NCBI RefSeq assembly: GCF_004521915.1
Contig: NZ_SDKD01000005.1
Span: 62,001-126,000, forward strand
DNA from: Brevibacillus migulae
Lineage (GTDB): Bacteria; Bacillota; Bacilli; Brevibacillales; Brevibacillaceae
Length of the DNA stretch: 64,000 nt
Direction: 5' to 3'
Below are positions 17,151 through 25,607 of the stretch, one piece after another (the stretch's first letter is position 1; every line of letters starts with the position of its first letter). The notes under the pieces were generated by a model. The model had not been told where the DNA came from. It ran no database searches and was given only the letters and a program-made list of their open reading frames with translations. The position numbers and the translations under genes are program-made.

Positions 17151-17663
17151 ATGACAGAGACCAAAGATTTGCGTGCGCTCGGGGGTGTGATTCACCGCTT
17201 TGAATCGAGTCTGCAAGGAGCGACGCTGACGATCCTCTCCCATGAAAAGCGGGATCTGATTGCCCAAGCCTTAGTGGAAGGGCTGGGGGAAGGGATTACT
17301 GTCCAGTCCAGCTCGGGGGAATATGCAAACCAATTGGCGGTACTTCGCGTCAATGGCAACAAATATACCTTTGCCGAGGACTATCGGGAAGCATTTATCA
17401 GTGAGATCAATTACTGCCCGTGCCGGATTGTGGCTGATGCGCACGGAGTACTCGTGTATCATCTGGATTACCCGGGCGTGATCTACGATGTATCGCGTAT
17501 ATTGGCGGAAAAGAAGATCAATATCTCGAAAATGAATGTATCGCGGGAGCAAAAAGGAAAGAACGCGCTATTGGTATCCTTGACAGATGAAGTCATCACT
17601 CCTGATGTGGTGCAAGAGCTGCAAGCTTTGCCGCAGGTTACGAAAGTTATTTCATTGAAATAA
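17151..17663 (+). CDS. ACT-domain protein resembling serine dehydratase beta subunit / SerA C-terminus
   Basis: The 170-residue product has an N-terminal region of about 85 residues similar in pattern to the intervening domain of L-serine dehydratase beta subunits and SerA. A C-terminal ACT domain follows (ADAHGVLVYHLDYPGVIYDV, then INISKMNVSREQKGKNALL), the usual betaalphabetabetaalphabeta amino-acid-binding module. There is no catalytic serine dehydratase or dehydrogenase domain, and no alpha-subunit gene adjacent. A sensory or regulatory role in serine metabolism is possible but only inferred. A terminator follows. Confidence 0.7.
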   Translation: MTETKDLRALGGVIHRFESSLQGATLTILSHEKRDLIAQALVEGLGEGITVQSSSGEYANQLAVLRVNGNKYTFAEDYREAFISEINYCPCRIVADAHGVLVYHLDYPGVIYDVSRILAEKKINISKMNVSREQKGKNALLVSLTDEVITPDVVQELQALPQVTKVISLK

Positions 17664-17684
17664 GCGTTAGTATCGAGCAGTGCT

Positions 17685-17717
17685 CAAGCTGTCCATTCGT
17701 TGGGCAGCTTGTTTTTT
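17685..17717 (+). terminator. Rho-independent terminator
   Basis: CAAGCTGTCC pairs with GGGCAGCTTG (one G-U pair) and is followed by TTTTTT. It ends the mnmA-ACT unit. Confidence 0.85.
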
Positions 17718-17752
17718 CGCGGTGCTTACATAGAGAAGGGAGCCGGTAAGCC

Positions 17753-18061
17753 ATGCAGGAGTTGAATGAAAACGAAATCCGGAATCTGCAGCAGCAAAAA
17801 GCTACCGTGGCCCTCTTCCTCTACACTCCGCTTTGCGGGACGTGCAAGGTAGCGGAAAGAATGCTGCATATCAGCGAGCAGCTTTTACCCGATTTACGGC
17901 TGATCAAGCTGAATGTGAATAGGGCTCCTGCGTTTGCGCAGGAGCATCAAATCACGAGCGTTCCCTGTGTGCTTCGGATGGAAAAGGGTGTATTCACGGA
18001 TCGGCTGTATGCATTGCGCTCCATTGAACATTTGCTGCAATTTCTAAGAGCCGGGTCGTAG
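17753..18061 (+). CDS. Thioredoxin-like protein
   Basis: The 102-residue cytoplasmic protein has a thioredoxin fold with the dithiol C28-G-T-C31 (LYTPLCGTCKVAERML) and a cis-proline context (ITSVPCVLRMEKG), as in the thioredoxin family. The CGTC motif differs from the CGPC of true thioredoxins and is common in the YtpP-like branch of Bacillales. A second cysteine just after the cis-proline is unusual. It probably exchanges disulfides with unknown partners. The start follows AGGGAGCC. Confidence 0.85.
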   Translation: MQELNENEIRNLQQQKATVALFLYTPLCGTCKVAERMLHISEQLLPDLRLIKLNVNRAPAFAQEHQITSVPCVLRMEKGVFTDRLYALRSIEHLLQFLRAGS

Positions 18062-18126
18062 ACAGACACCCAATTTTCCCTCGGTGAATACAAGAGTAAC
18101 AGAGACATAAACCGAGGAGGAGCATC

Positions 18127-19410
18127 ATGCAGATTCATGTTGTCCGAGCTGGACAAAGCTTGTACGGAATATCACAAGCGTATAACGTATCTGTCAGTGA
18201 TTTGATCCGTGCCAATGCATTGACGGAACCCGGAAGACTTGTCGTAGGGCAAGCACTCGTGATCCCCATTGTAGGACGGTATTATTTTGTGCAGCCAGGA
18301 GACACCCTGTTTTCCATCGGACGTAGAGTGGGTGTCAGTGCAGCCGAGTTAGCGCGGATTAACGGTCTTACGCCAGGGCAACAGCTAACGGCTGGACTCA
18401 GGCTCTATATTCCGCCAAGACCCAAACGGCGCGCAGAATTCAACGGATATGTGGAACCGCGGGGAACAACCGTATCGCCAGCCTTGCAGCAGGCGGCCCG
18501 TGAAGCGGCTCCGTATTTGACGTATCTGGCCCCTTTTAGCTTTCAAATCAACCGAGATGGGACGCTGAGACCGCCGATGCTGGATAATTTTCCGGCCATC
18601 GCGCGTCAAAACGGTGTCACAATGATGATGGTCGTGACCAACATAGAAGAAGACCAGTTCAGTACGGATTTGGCGCACCTCTTTTTGAGCAATGAAACGA
18701 TTCAGGACCGGCTGCTCGATAACATCATGGAAACTGCAAGAAGACTGAATTTCCGAGACATTCATTTTGATATCGAGCGGGTTCGTCCAGCCGATCGGGA
18801 GCTTTACAATCAGTTCCTGCGACGAGCGGCAGCGCGGATTCATGCGGCTGGCTACCTGATCTCCACCGCATTGGCTCCCAAGACAAGCGCTGAGCAGCGC
18901 GGGGAATGGTATACCGCTCATGATTACCGAGCCCATGGGCAGATCGTGGATTTTGTCGTGATCATGACGTACGAATGGGGATACAGCGGGGGGCCCGCGA
19001 TGCCGGTATCCCCGATCGGTCCGGTGCGCCGAGTGCTTGAGTACGCCATCACTGAGATGCCCGCGTCGAAAATCATGATGGGGCAAAACCTATACGGCTA
19101 TGACTGGACACTGCCATTCCGCCCCGGGACGACCGCACGTGCGATTAGCCCGCAAACGGCCATAGACATCGCGAGAAGGGAAAATGAAGCGATCCAATAT
19201 GACTATACCGCACAGGCACCGTTTTTCCATTATACCGACGATGCGGGAAGAAGGCATACGGTCTGGTTCGAGGATGCACGGTCTATCCAGGCGAAATTCA
19301 ATCTGGTCAAGGAACTCGGCTTGCGTGGGGTAAGCTATTGGAAGCTCGGGCTGGCCTTCCCGCAAAACTGGCTGCTGATCGAGGACAATTTTAATGTTGT
19401 TAAGCGGTAA
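18127..19410 (+). CDS. sleL: Spore cortex-fragment lytic enzyme SleL/YaaH-like (LysM + GH18)
   Basis: The 427-residue protein has two LysM domains (about 2-47 and 52-97) that bind peptidoglycan, and a family 18 glycoside hydrolase barrel (about 105-427). The catalytic strand is FRDIHFDIERV, with D215 and E217. Length and domain order are those of B. subtilis YaaH and the SleL N-acetylglucosaminidases, which act on cortex fragments containing muramic-delta-lactam during germination. There is no signal peptide, as is usual for these spore-coat-located enzymes made in the mother cell. The ribosome binding site is GAGGAGGAG. A strong terminator follows. Confidence 0.9.
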   Translation: MQIHVVRAGQSLYGISQAYNVSVSDLIRANALTEPGRLVVGQALVIPIVGRYYFVQPGDTLFSIGRRVGVSAAELARINGLTPGQQLTAGLRLYIPPRPKRRAEFNGYVEPRGTTVSPALQQAAREAAPYLTYLAPFSFQINRDGTLRPPMLDNFPAIARQNGVTMMMVVTNIEEDQFSTDLAHLFLSNETIQDRLLDNIMETARRLNFRDIHFDIERVRPADRELYNQFLRRAAARIHAAGYLISTALAPKTSAEQRGEWYTAHDYRAHGQIVDFVVIMTYEWGYSGGPAMPVSPIGPVRRVLEYAITEMPASKIMMGQNLYGYDWTLPFRPGTTARAISPQTAIDIARRENEAIQYDYTAQAPFFHYTDDAGRRHTVWFEDARSIQAKFNLVKELGLRGVSYWKLGLAFPQNWLLIEDNFNVVKR

Positions 19411-19420
19411 TAGGAAGGTC

Positions 19421-19452
19421 AAAAGTCTCCCAAACTGTCGGGAGACTTTTTT
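19421..19452 (+). terminator. Rho-independent terminator after sleL
   Basis: AAAGTCTCCC pairs with GGGAGACTTT around an eight-base loop and is followed by a T-run. Confidence 0.9.
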
Positions 19453-19508
19453 GCTTTGCCTGTGGATGGTATGATTAGGGATAGTAAAAGTTGGGAGGAT
19501 TCGTACCG

Positions 19509-19739
19509 ATGGCCGAATGCAAACTGGACCACAGTCAGGAAGACGTGCAAAAAAAATTGGCAGAACAATCGAGCTTTCTGCCAAATGCGTTGGTTGAAGG
19601 ATTAAAGGACACATTGAATACACAGCTCACCCAGGAAAAGCTCAATGAGCTTTTTCATCTGCTGAAAAAATATGATTTGGCAGCGCCAGAAGAACGTGCC
19701 AATCGGGATGAACAGCTTCGCCAGTTTATCCCGCGCTAA
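19509..19739 (+). CDS. Small helical cytoplasmic protein
   Basis: The 76-residue product begins MAECKLDHSQEDVQKKL. It is hydrophilic and nearly all helical (LTQEKLNELFHLLKKYDLA), and ends RDEQLRQFIPR. ATG 19509 follows GGGAGGA by nine bases; an in-frame TTG at 19491 lies before that site and is rejected. It converges with the DUF2203 gene, with only ten bases between the stops. I cannot assign a family. Confidence 0.65.
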   Translation: MAECKLDHSQEDVQKKLAEQSSFLPNALVEGLKDTLNTQLTQEKLNELFHLLKKYDLAAPEERANRDEQLRQFIPR

Positions 19740-19749
19740 GCAGGAGGGG

Positions 19750-20157
19750 CTATTGCAGTGGCTTGCGCCCGGCAAATCCGTCCTGCTCTCCGTGATAATG
19801 CGTAATCTGTTCTTCCCCTTGCTTCCAGCACAACAGCACCTCTTCACCGTTGAGAAGAGCAGGGAAGTCAACAAGGCCGATATCGATGTCCTTGACTTGT
19901 ATCCCCTTGTCGATCAGATTTTTTAATCGCATTCTTGCTTCTATATCCATAAAATCAAGCTGACATTCTAGGGTAAATACCTCATCCTTGAGAGCTGTAT
20001 CCGTTTTGGCGACATATGCCAGTCGTTTCTTGACACTTTGCAATTCGTGATATTTTTGATAAAACTGTTTTTTCAGCTCTTGCAAGTAAGTCAATTCACT
20101 CTGGACCAGCGGTAGGAGTTGGTTTGCTTCCTCTAGCGAAAAATATTTCCTTTCCAT
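19750..20157 (-). CDS. DUF2203 family protein
   Basis: The 135-residue product starts MERKYFSLEEANQLLPLVQ. It has a long antiparallel helical region and ends with the family hallmark: VKDIDIGLVDFPA, then VLLCWKQGE and HGEQDGFAGRKPL. This matches the DUF2203 family in order and length. The function is unknown; members are small cytoplasmic proteins in Bacillota and other phyla. It is divergent from alaX. Confidence 0.85.
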   Translation of the reverse strand: MERKYFSLEEANQLLPLVQSELTYLQELKKQFYQKYHELQSVKKRLAYVAKTDTALKDEVFTLECQLDFMDIEARMRLKNLIDKGIQVKDIDIGLVDFPALLNGEEVLLCWKQGEEQITHYHGEQDGFAGRKPLQ

Positions 20158-20242
20158 TTCCTAACACCTCCTGTTTGACATTATACGGCAAATTAGGTGA
20201 TGGGCGTGAGCAAAAAATATAGAGAAAGTGCAGGAACGATTG

Positions 20243-21463
20243 ATGAAAGAGAGACTTTATTACCAAGATCCTTACTTAAAGCAATTTACGGCTGAAGTCT
20301 TGGAACGCGGCCATGAGGCGGATGGTACGCCGTACGTCATTCTTGACCAGACTGCTTTTTACCCGACCGGTGGCGGACAACCCTGCGACCTAGGTGTGAT
20401 CAACGATATTGAGGTGATGGATGTGGAGGAAGTGGACGGTCAGATTCATCACCGCCTGCGTTCTTCCCTGTCCCCGGAGATAAGCCGTGTAGTGGGAACC
20501 ATAGATTGGGACCGTCGCCTGGATCATATGCAGCAGCATACGGGACAACATTTGCTGACGGCTGCCTTTGAAGAGCTATTTCAAGCGGCTACAGTTAGCT
20601 TTCATCTTGGAAAAGAACGAGTCACCATCGATCTGGATATCCAGGAGCTGACAGAAGAGATGGTTCAGGAGGCGGTAGCGCTTGCCAACCGGGTGGCTTA
20701 CGAGAATCGCCCGATCACCGCCTCATTTATGGAGCCGGAAGAGCTGTCGCGCCTTCCCCTTCGCAAACCGCCAACCGTCACCGACAATATCCGCATCGTC
20801 ATCATCGAGGATTTTGATTATAACCCATGCGGAGGAACGCATCCGGCTCGTACAGGCGAAGCAGGACCGATTCAAGTCCTGGGATGGGAGCGAAGCAAAG
20901 GGCAGATTCGCGTTTCTTTCGTGTGTGGACTGCGTGTAGTCCGCGAGCTCGGTGTCAAGCAAGGCATCATCCAGCAGCTTACCCGTTTGACCAGCCAAAC
21001 TGAAGCGGAACTGCCTGAATATGTATCACGGATGATTGCGGAGCGCAAGGAACTGGAAAAAAGCTTGCAAGAGCTGCAAAGCAAAATGCTCGAGGTGGAA
21101 GCCAAAGAGTGGATCGGCCAGGCTGAAACCATCAACGGACTGCAGCTACTGCTGATTCCGTTGAATGAACGTCCGATGGCGGACATGCAGAAGCTAGCCC
21201 AACACATCGTCGTACGCGTCCCGAATGTGGTCGTGATACTGGTTTCCCTTGGTGCCAAGACACAACTCGTATGCGCCCGCGGAGCAGAGGTGAGCTTGGC
21301 GATGAATGAGATGCTGAAGGAAGCGCTCCTCCTAATGGATGGCAAGGGAGGCGGTCAGCCTGCGATGGCGCAAGGCGGTGGGACTACCGATATGCCCATG
21401 GAAACGTTACTCGCTCGTATTCGTCAAATCGTGACGGTGAAGATGGAAAACAATCCCGCTTGA
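20243..21463 (+). CDS. alaX: AlaX-type alanyl-tRNA editing hydrolase (long form)
   Basis: The 406-residue protein corresponds to the editing and C-terminal parts of alanyl-tRNA synthetase without the catalytic core. The metal-binding residues are H99 and H103 (HTGQH) and C196/H200 (CGGTH), the standard zinc site that hydrolyses Ser- or Gly-tRNA-Ala. A coiled-coil (about 255-290) and a C-Ala/DHHA1-like end with GGGQPAMAQGGG follow, as in AlaX-L. It acts free in the cytoplasm. ATG 20243 is preceded by AGGA; upstream in-frame GTG 20228 and TTG 20240 are alternatives. It is followed closely by kapB. Confidence 0.9.
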   Translation: MKERLYYQDPYLKQFTAEVLERGHEADGTPYVILDQTAFYPTGGGQPCDLGVINDIEVMDVEEVDGQIHHRLRSSLSPEISRVVGTIDWDRRLDHMQQHTGQHLLTAAFEELFQAATVSFHLGKERVTIDLDIQELTEEMVQEAVALANRVAYENRPITASFMEPEELSRLPLRKPPTVTDNIRIVIIEDFDYNPCGGTHPARTGEAGPIQVLGWERSKGQIRVSFVCGLRVVRELGVKQGIIQQLTRLTSQTEAELPEYVSRMIAERKELEKSLQELQSKMLEVEAKEWIGQAETINGLQLLLIPLNERPMADMQKLAQHIVVRVPNVVVILVSLGAKTQLVCARGAEVSLAMNEMLKEALLLMDGKGGGQPAMAQGGGTTDMPMETLLARIRQIVTVKMENNPA

Positions 21464-21480
21464 AAGGAGCAGAACAATCA

Positions 21481-21879
21481 ATGAATCAAGCAGTATTTTC
21501 CCCCGGGGATCATGTCGTTGCATCATATAAAACAGGTGAATATATCGCGGAAGTGCTGGAGGTCACACCACCGAAGGCATTGCTGAAAATTCTCGCTGTC
21601 GCAAAGCATCCGGACCAAGGAGACCTTCATAATCCAATGCAGACGGACGTTCCACTCTTTCACCAACGACGCGCCCTTTCCTATCAGGAAAAAGTGATGG
21701 TGATGCTCACGCATATGAGAGCGTATCGGGGGCAGGTGCCGGAGTATCGGGCTTCTTTGGAGCAAGCTTTGGATCAGGAAGTACGTGCACTGAAGCAGTC
21801 GATCAAGTGGGCGGAGCGGGCTCTGCTCGAATATGCCCAATTGGAGAAAGATTATTTTCCTGAACGGAAAGGAAGCTAG
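21481..21879 (+). CDS. kapB: Kinase-associated protein KapB-like
   Basis: The 132-residue product has the KapB family blocks: GDHVVASYKTGEYIAEV, LAVAKHPDQGDLHNP, VPLFHQRRALSYQEK and VPEYRASLEQAL. B. subtilis KapB is needed for signalling by the sensor kinase KinB to the sporulation phosphorelay. No kinB gene is adjacent here. The protein has no signal peptide or lipobox at this start, despite the family name kinase-associated lipoprotein B. ATG 21481 follows AAAGGAGC; ATG 21460 is rejected because it overlaps the alaX stop and precedes that site. Confidence 0.85.
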   Translation: MNQAVFSPGDHVVASYKTGEYIAEVLEVTPPKALLKILAVAKHPDQGDLHNPMQTDVPLFHQRRALSYQEKVMVMLTHMRAYRGQVPEYRASLEQALDQEVRALKQSIKWAERALLEYAQLEKDYFPERKGS

Positions 21880-22070
21880 CTAGGCTTAGGATAACCCAGC
21901 TGCGATGTTGAATTGAGCTGGTTGCTATTGGCCAGTTCATCCTTTTGTCTCCTTGCAGACAATCGTATTCCTGACTGCCATTTCCTTTTGGCTTTCGGAG
22001 CAAAATATGTATTTACAAAGCCTATCTGGCGTGTTAGTGTAAGAGGCGAAAGATTTATACATAGTACCAA

Positions 22071-22155
22071 ACGGGAGTCGAGCATAGTCGGCTGAGATTG
22101 TAACGAACGCGTTACTAACCGTAGAACCTGAACTGGGTCATGCCAGCGGAGGAAG
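22071..22155 (+). ncRNA. TPP riboswitch (thi-box)
   Basis: The sequence has the thi-box landmarks in order: ACGGGAGTC, GGCTGAGATTG at about 22090, GAACCTGAACTGGGTC at about 22133 and ATGCCAGCGGAGG at about 22140. It lies upstream of thiS, thiG, tenA and thiZXY, and an intrinsic terminator follows 76 bases later, so thiamin pyrophosphate should repress by premature termination. The stretch 21880-22369 has no gene: it holds this aptamer, its terminator and about 110 further bases before thiS. Confidence 0.95.
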
Positions 22156-22230
22156 AGGTATTATCGGAAAGTCGTGAATGTCTGATTTCCCATGGGAAGT
22201 CCGGCGTTCCATACGATTGGACGAACGTAC

Positions 22231-22257
22231 AACCATCCGATGGCGGGTGGTTTTTTT
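22231..22257 (+). terminator. Riboswitch expression-platform terminator
   Basis: AACCATCC pairs with GGGTGGTT (one G-U pair) around a short loop, followed by seven T. It is the off-state terminator for the TPP riboswitch. Confidence 0.85.
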
Positions 22258-22369
22258 ATGGGAACCAACCCGTCACACGTGATGGATGCGGCTTCTTTTC
22301 TTTGCTGGAGATTCTCCGGGGAAGGAAAGGAGCTTTTTTGCGTTTTTCAATGCTGGAAGGAGGAAGCCC

Positions 22370-22570
22370 ATGCTGCTGCGCGTGAATGGGAAGGAGCTTC
22401 ATACGAATGAGATTCATACCGTCCAAGAGCTGTTGGCCCATTATCAACTACAGCAAAAGATTGTCGTGGTCGAAAAAAATGGAGACATCGTTGATCGTAC
22501 ATTGTTTGCGTCGACGCCACTTGCTGATGGTGATCGAATTGAAATTGTTCATTTTGTAGGGGGAGGATGA
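22370..22570 (+). CDS. thiS: Sulfur carrier protein ThiS
   Basis: The 66-residue beta-grasp protein starts [19 protein letters not shown] and ends HFVGGG, with the C-terminal Gly-Gly needed for adenylation and thiocarboxylate formation. The carrier delivers sulfur to ThiG. The ribosome binding site GGAAGGAGGAAG precedes ATG 22370. Longer in-frame starts upstream (22286) overlap the leader and are rejected. The stop overlaps the region of the thiG ribosome binding site. No thiF adenylyltransferase is next to it in this operon. Confidence 0.95.
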   Translation: MLLRVNGKELHTNEIHTVQELLAHYQLQQKIVVVEKNGDIVDRTLFASTPLADGDRIEIVHFVGGG

Positions 22571-22575
22571 TCGTG

Positions 22576-23349
22576 ATGGTAGATCGTTGGAAGATTGGAA
22601 ATGTTGAGTTTGGCTCGCGATTGCTTTTAGGGACCGGAAAGTTTGCGGACCTGGATGTGCAAAGTCGCGCGGTGGAAGTGTCAGAGACAGAGATCTTGAC
22701 GTTTGCTGTGCGCCGCTTAGACTTGGACAATCCACATGCGGAAAATTTTCTGGAGCGCTTGGACTTGAAGCGGTTTACGCTGCTGCCGAATACGGCTGGT
22801 GCTTACACTGCCGAAGAAGCGGTGCGGATCGCACGCCTTGCCCGCGCCTCCGGACTTTGCGACATGATCAAGGTGGAAGTCATCGGGGATCCGAAGACAT
22901 TGCTCCCTGACCCGATCGGTACGCTGGAGGCATCCAAGCAGCTGGTGGAAGAAGGTTTCACCGTTCTTGCCTATACGAGTGATGACCCGATTCTGGCAAA
23001 ACGTCTGCAAGAGGTAGGTGTCCATGCAGTGATGCCAGGGGCATCTCCGATAGGCTCTGGACAAGGCATCATCAATGAGCATTATCTGCGTTTCATCATC
23101 GAAGACGCGACAGTGCCTGTCATTATTGACGCAGGTATCGGCTCTCCGGCTGATGCAGCCCGTGCCATGGAGCTTGGCGCAGATGGTGTGCTGCTCAATA
23201 CGGCGGTTGCTTTGGCGGAAGACCCAGTGAAAATGGCAGAAGCGATGAAGTGGGGAGTCATTGCAGGTCGTCTGGGTTATCTGGCTGGCCGCATTCCGAA
23301 AAAACGGTATGCCTCTGCCAGCAGCCCGACGGAAGGCATGATTGAATAA
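22576..23349 (+). CDS. thiG: Thiazole synthase ThiG
   Basis: The 257-residue TIM-barrel enzyme forms the thiazole phosphate of thiamin from deoxyxylulose phosphate, dehydroglycine and ThiS-thiocarboxylate. Conserved blocks are [38 protein letters not shown] (Schiff-base lysine), [15 protein letters not shown] and [24 protein letters not shown] 22576 is nine bases after GGGGGAGG and is preferred; ATG 22567 lies directly on that site. Confidence 0.95.
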   Translation: MVDRWKIGNVEFGSRLLLGTGKFADLDVQSRAVEVSETEILTFAVRRLDLDNPHAENFLERLDLKRFTLLPNTAGAYTAEEAVRIARLARASGLCDMIKVEVIGDPKTLLPDPIGTLEASKQLVEEGFTVLAYTSDDPILAKRLQEVGVHAVMPGASPIGSGQGIINEHYLRFIIEDATVPVIIDAGIGSPADAARAMELGADGVLLNTAVALAEDPVKMAEAMKWGVIAGRLGYLAGRIPKKRYASASSPTEGMIE

Positions 23350-23366
23350 AGGAGCATCATGAAAGG

Positions 23367-24047
23367 ATGAACACAGCAATGGGGCGTTTTACCGATCGTC
23401 TTTTTGAGCAGGCAGCACCCATTTGGGAACAATTTTACCGGCATCCTTTTGTTCAAGGATTGGGCGATGGTACGCTGCCTCCGGATACATTTGCATTTTA
23501 CATGAAGCAGGATTACCTGTTTTTGATTGACTACGCGAAGTTGTTCGCGGTAGCCAGCACCAAGGCATACGATTTGCCGACAAGTGCAAAATTCGCTGCC
23601 TTGATGGAAGCGACGCTTCACGAGGAGATGGAGCTTCATCGGCAATATGCAGAGCGGTTTGGCATTACTGCTGCCGAGCTGGAGGAGACCGAGCCTTCCT
23701 TCGCGATGCTGGCATACACGAGCTACACCTTGAAAGTCGCGCATACCGGCTCTTTGGCTGAATTGGTGAGTGCCTTGCTCCCCTGCATGTGGAGCTATTG
23801 GGAGATTGGAAAAAGGCTGGCCAAGATGGATGGAGCTATTGCGCATCCTTTGTACGGCGACTGGGTGAAGACTTACAGTTCAGCAGAGTTTGGCGCATTG
23901 GCACAATGGCTGATCGAGATGATGGACCAGCTCGCCGAAGGAAAAAATGAGCAAGAGCTCGCTCGGATGGAGCAGCATTTCCTGATTACTTCCAAAATGG
24001 AGCTGCAGTTTTGGCATATGGCTTATCGGAAGGAACTTTGGCCGTGA
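23367..24047 (+). CDS. tenA: Aminopyrimidine aminohydrolase TenA (thiaminase II)
   Basis: The 226-residue all-helical protein has the TenA signature with the nucleophile C140 (LLPCMWSYWEIG) and the conserved DYLFLIDYAK and LHEEMELH segments. In salvage it hydrolyses 4-amino-5-aminomethyl-2-methylpyrimidine to the hydroxymethyl form (HMP). ATG 23367 is used; ATG 23379 is an alternative. Its stop overlaps the thiZ start (GTGA). The neighbours thiZXY and the ylmB-like gene supply the upstream steps of the same pathway. Confidence 0.95.
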   Translation: MNTAMGRFTDRLFEQAAPIWEQFYRHPFVQGLGDGTLPPDTFAFYMKQDYLFLIDYAKLFAVASTKAYDLPTSAKFAALMEATLHEEMELHRQYAERFGITAAELEETEPSFAMLAYTSYTLKVAHTGSLAELVSALLPCMWSYWEIGKRLAKMDGAIAHPLYGDWVKTYSSAEFGALAQWLIEMMDQLAEGKNEQELARMEQHFLITSKMELQFWHMAYRKELWP

Positions 24048-24823
24048 GTCCGATGCTTCAGTTTTCACAAGTGAGTTTTTCCTATCAGCAGCGTTCCATC
24101 TTGAAAGATTTTTCCCTGCAAATCGATAAAGGAGAATTCGTCAGCGTCATTGGGCCGAGTGGTGTGGGGAAAAGCACCTTGTTCCATCTAGCCAACGGTT
24201 TGCTCCAGCCAGATGCAGGACAAATCATGCTGGGGGACAATGGAGAGTCCAACCTGCTAGGGAAAGTCGGGTACATGCCGCAAAAGGATTTGCTCCTGCC
24301 TTGGCGCACGGTATTGGAAAATGCGGCATTGCCTTTGGAGATAAAAGGGATGAAACAGGAAGCCGCTTATCGGCAGGTCAGGGAGCAGCTGCCGATCTTC
24401 GGGCTGGAAGGGTGGGCAGATGCTTACCCCGAGCAGCTTTCAGGGGGGATGCGGCAGCGGGTGTCTCTGCTTCGCGCAACTTTGACAGGCAGCCAGCTGC
24501 TGCTGTTGGACGAGCCTTTTAGTGCGTTGGATGGCATCACAAAGATGGAGATGCAGGAATGGCTGCTGTCTCTCTGGCGTCAGCTCGGGATTACGGTTCT
24601 GCTGATCACACACGACATTGAAGAAGCGATTCTGTTGGCAGACCGTGTTCTCGTACTGAAGGCCGCGCCAGTGCAAGAGGCGGTGGAAGTGCCGGTTTCC
24701 CTGGGCAGACCACGCGAAGGCAGGCTGCGCTACGATCCCGCGTTTCTAGCGATCAGAGAGCAGATTTGGGACATTCTCACCGATGCGATAAATGCCGCAG
24801 GAGAAAGGGGGCGGCGGGCGTGA
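24044..24823 (+). CDS. thiZ: ABC transporter ATPase ThiZ-like (pyrimidine precursor uptake)
   Basis: The 259-residue ATPase has Walker A GPSGVGKST, signature LSGGMRQRVSLLRA, Walker B LLLLDEPFSALD and the switch histidine (LLITHDIEEA). Starting at GTG 24044, nine bases after AAGGA, it overlaps the tenA stop by four bases; ATG 24053 is the alternative. It resembles the nitrate/sulfonate/taurine-type ATPases. With thiX and thiY it forms the ThiXYZ importer for formylaminopyrimidine, a thiamin breakdown product. Confidence 0.9.
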   Translation: MSPMLQFSQVSFSYQQRSILKDFSLQIDKGEFVSVIGPSGVGKSTLFHLANGLLQPDAGQIMLGDNGESNLLGKVGYMPQKDLLLPWRTVLENAALPLEIKGMKQEAAYRQVREQLPIFGLEGWADAYPEQLSGGMRQRVSLLRATLTGSQLLLLDEPFSALDGITKMEMQEWLLSLWRQLGITVLLITHDIEEAILLADRVLVLKAAPVQEAVEVPVSLGRPREGRLRYDPAFLAIREQIWDILTDAINAAGERGRRA

Positions 24824-25590
24824 ACCCGAAAAATGCGAAAGGTACGGCACGCTGGTTCCTGAGCTCGATGGCGCTGTTCCTGATCATGTGGGAGGGAATC
24901 TGCAGAGGCTTTTCGATCCCTGCATTTATTTTGCCGCCGCCATCCGATGTGTTTCGCTCGCTGTGGGACATCCGTGAACAGCTTTTCGGCATTCATTTAT
25001 GGGTAACGCTTCGGGAAGCGTTACTGGGTCTGCTGCTTGCGATCCTGTTCGGCATCGGCTTATCGATGGCGATGACTTTCAGCCGCATTGTGGAGCGGCT
25101 TGTCTATCCGTATCTGGTCATCTCCCAGACGATCCCGATCATTGCCTTATCGCCGATCTTCATTTTGTGGTTTGGCTATGATCTGTCCGGAAAAATAGCA
25201 GTAACTGTGCTGTTTACCTTTTTCCCGATTGTGGTCAGCTTGTACGATGGGCTCCGCCATACCGATCCCGATATGGTGAATCTGTTGCGTACGATGGGAG
25301 CCACGCAGAAGCAAATCTTCTGGAAGCTGCAGATTCCTTCAAGCCTCCCGCATTTTTTCAGCGGGTTGAAGGTCGCCGCGACGTATAGCGTGGCAGGGGC
25401 GACCATCGGTGAATGGCTGGGTTCCAGTGCCGGGCTCGGCTATTTTGCTCGGCGGGCATCGGGAAACTTCCAGGCACCGGCCTTGTTTGCATCCGTCGTG
25501 CTGCTGTCGCTGATGGGGATCCTGCTTTTCTGGTTGGTTAGCTTGCTGGAGAAGCGATACTTCAAGACAAACGATCATATACAAAAATAA
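24820..25590 (+). CDS. thiX: ABC transporter permease ThiX-like
   Basis: The 256-residue membrane protein has about six helices and the coupling loop of importers: LLRTMGATQKQIFWKLQIPSS then GLKVAATYSVAGATIGEWLG. GTG 24820, after AAAGGGGG, overlaps the thiZ stop (GTGA). The family is the SsuC/TauC-like permeases; operon position assigns it to pyrimidine precursor uptake. Confidence 0.9.
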   Translation: MNPKNAKGTARWFLSSMALFLIMWEGICRGFSIPAFILPPPSDVFRSLWDIREQLFGIHLWVTLREALLGLLLAILFGIGLSMAMTFSRIVERLVYPYLVISQTIPIIALSPIFILWFGYDLSGKIAVTVLFTFFPIVVSLYDGLRHTDPDMVNLLRTMGATQKQIFWKLQIPSSLPHFFSGLKVAATYSVAGATIGEWLGSSAGLGYFARRASGNFQAPALFASVVLLSLMGILLFWLVSLLEKRYFKTNDHIQK

Positions 25591-25607
25591 AAGGAGTAGG
25601 AGACATC

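Noticed and set aside
17151..17663. Calling the ACT protein an L-serine dehydratase subunit
   Set aside because: No alpha subunit or iron-sulfur cysteine cluster is present here; only the ACT and intervening-domain resemblance can be supported.
21895..21935. Imperfect hairpin (AACCCAGCT / AGCTGGTT) after kapB as a terminator
   Set aside because: The loop is long, the stem is interrupted and no T-run follows.
22140..22410. Two short plus-strand frames across the TPP riboswitch leader
   Set aside because: They overlap the aptamer and its terminator and would be broken by the structure; thiS has its own strong ribosome binding site at 22370.
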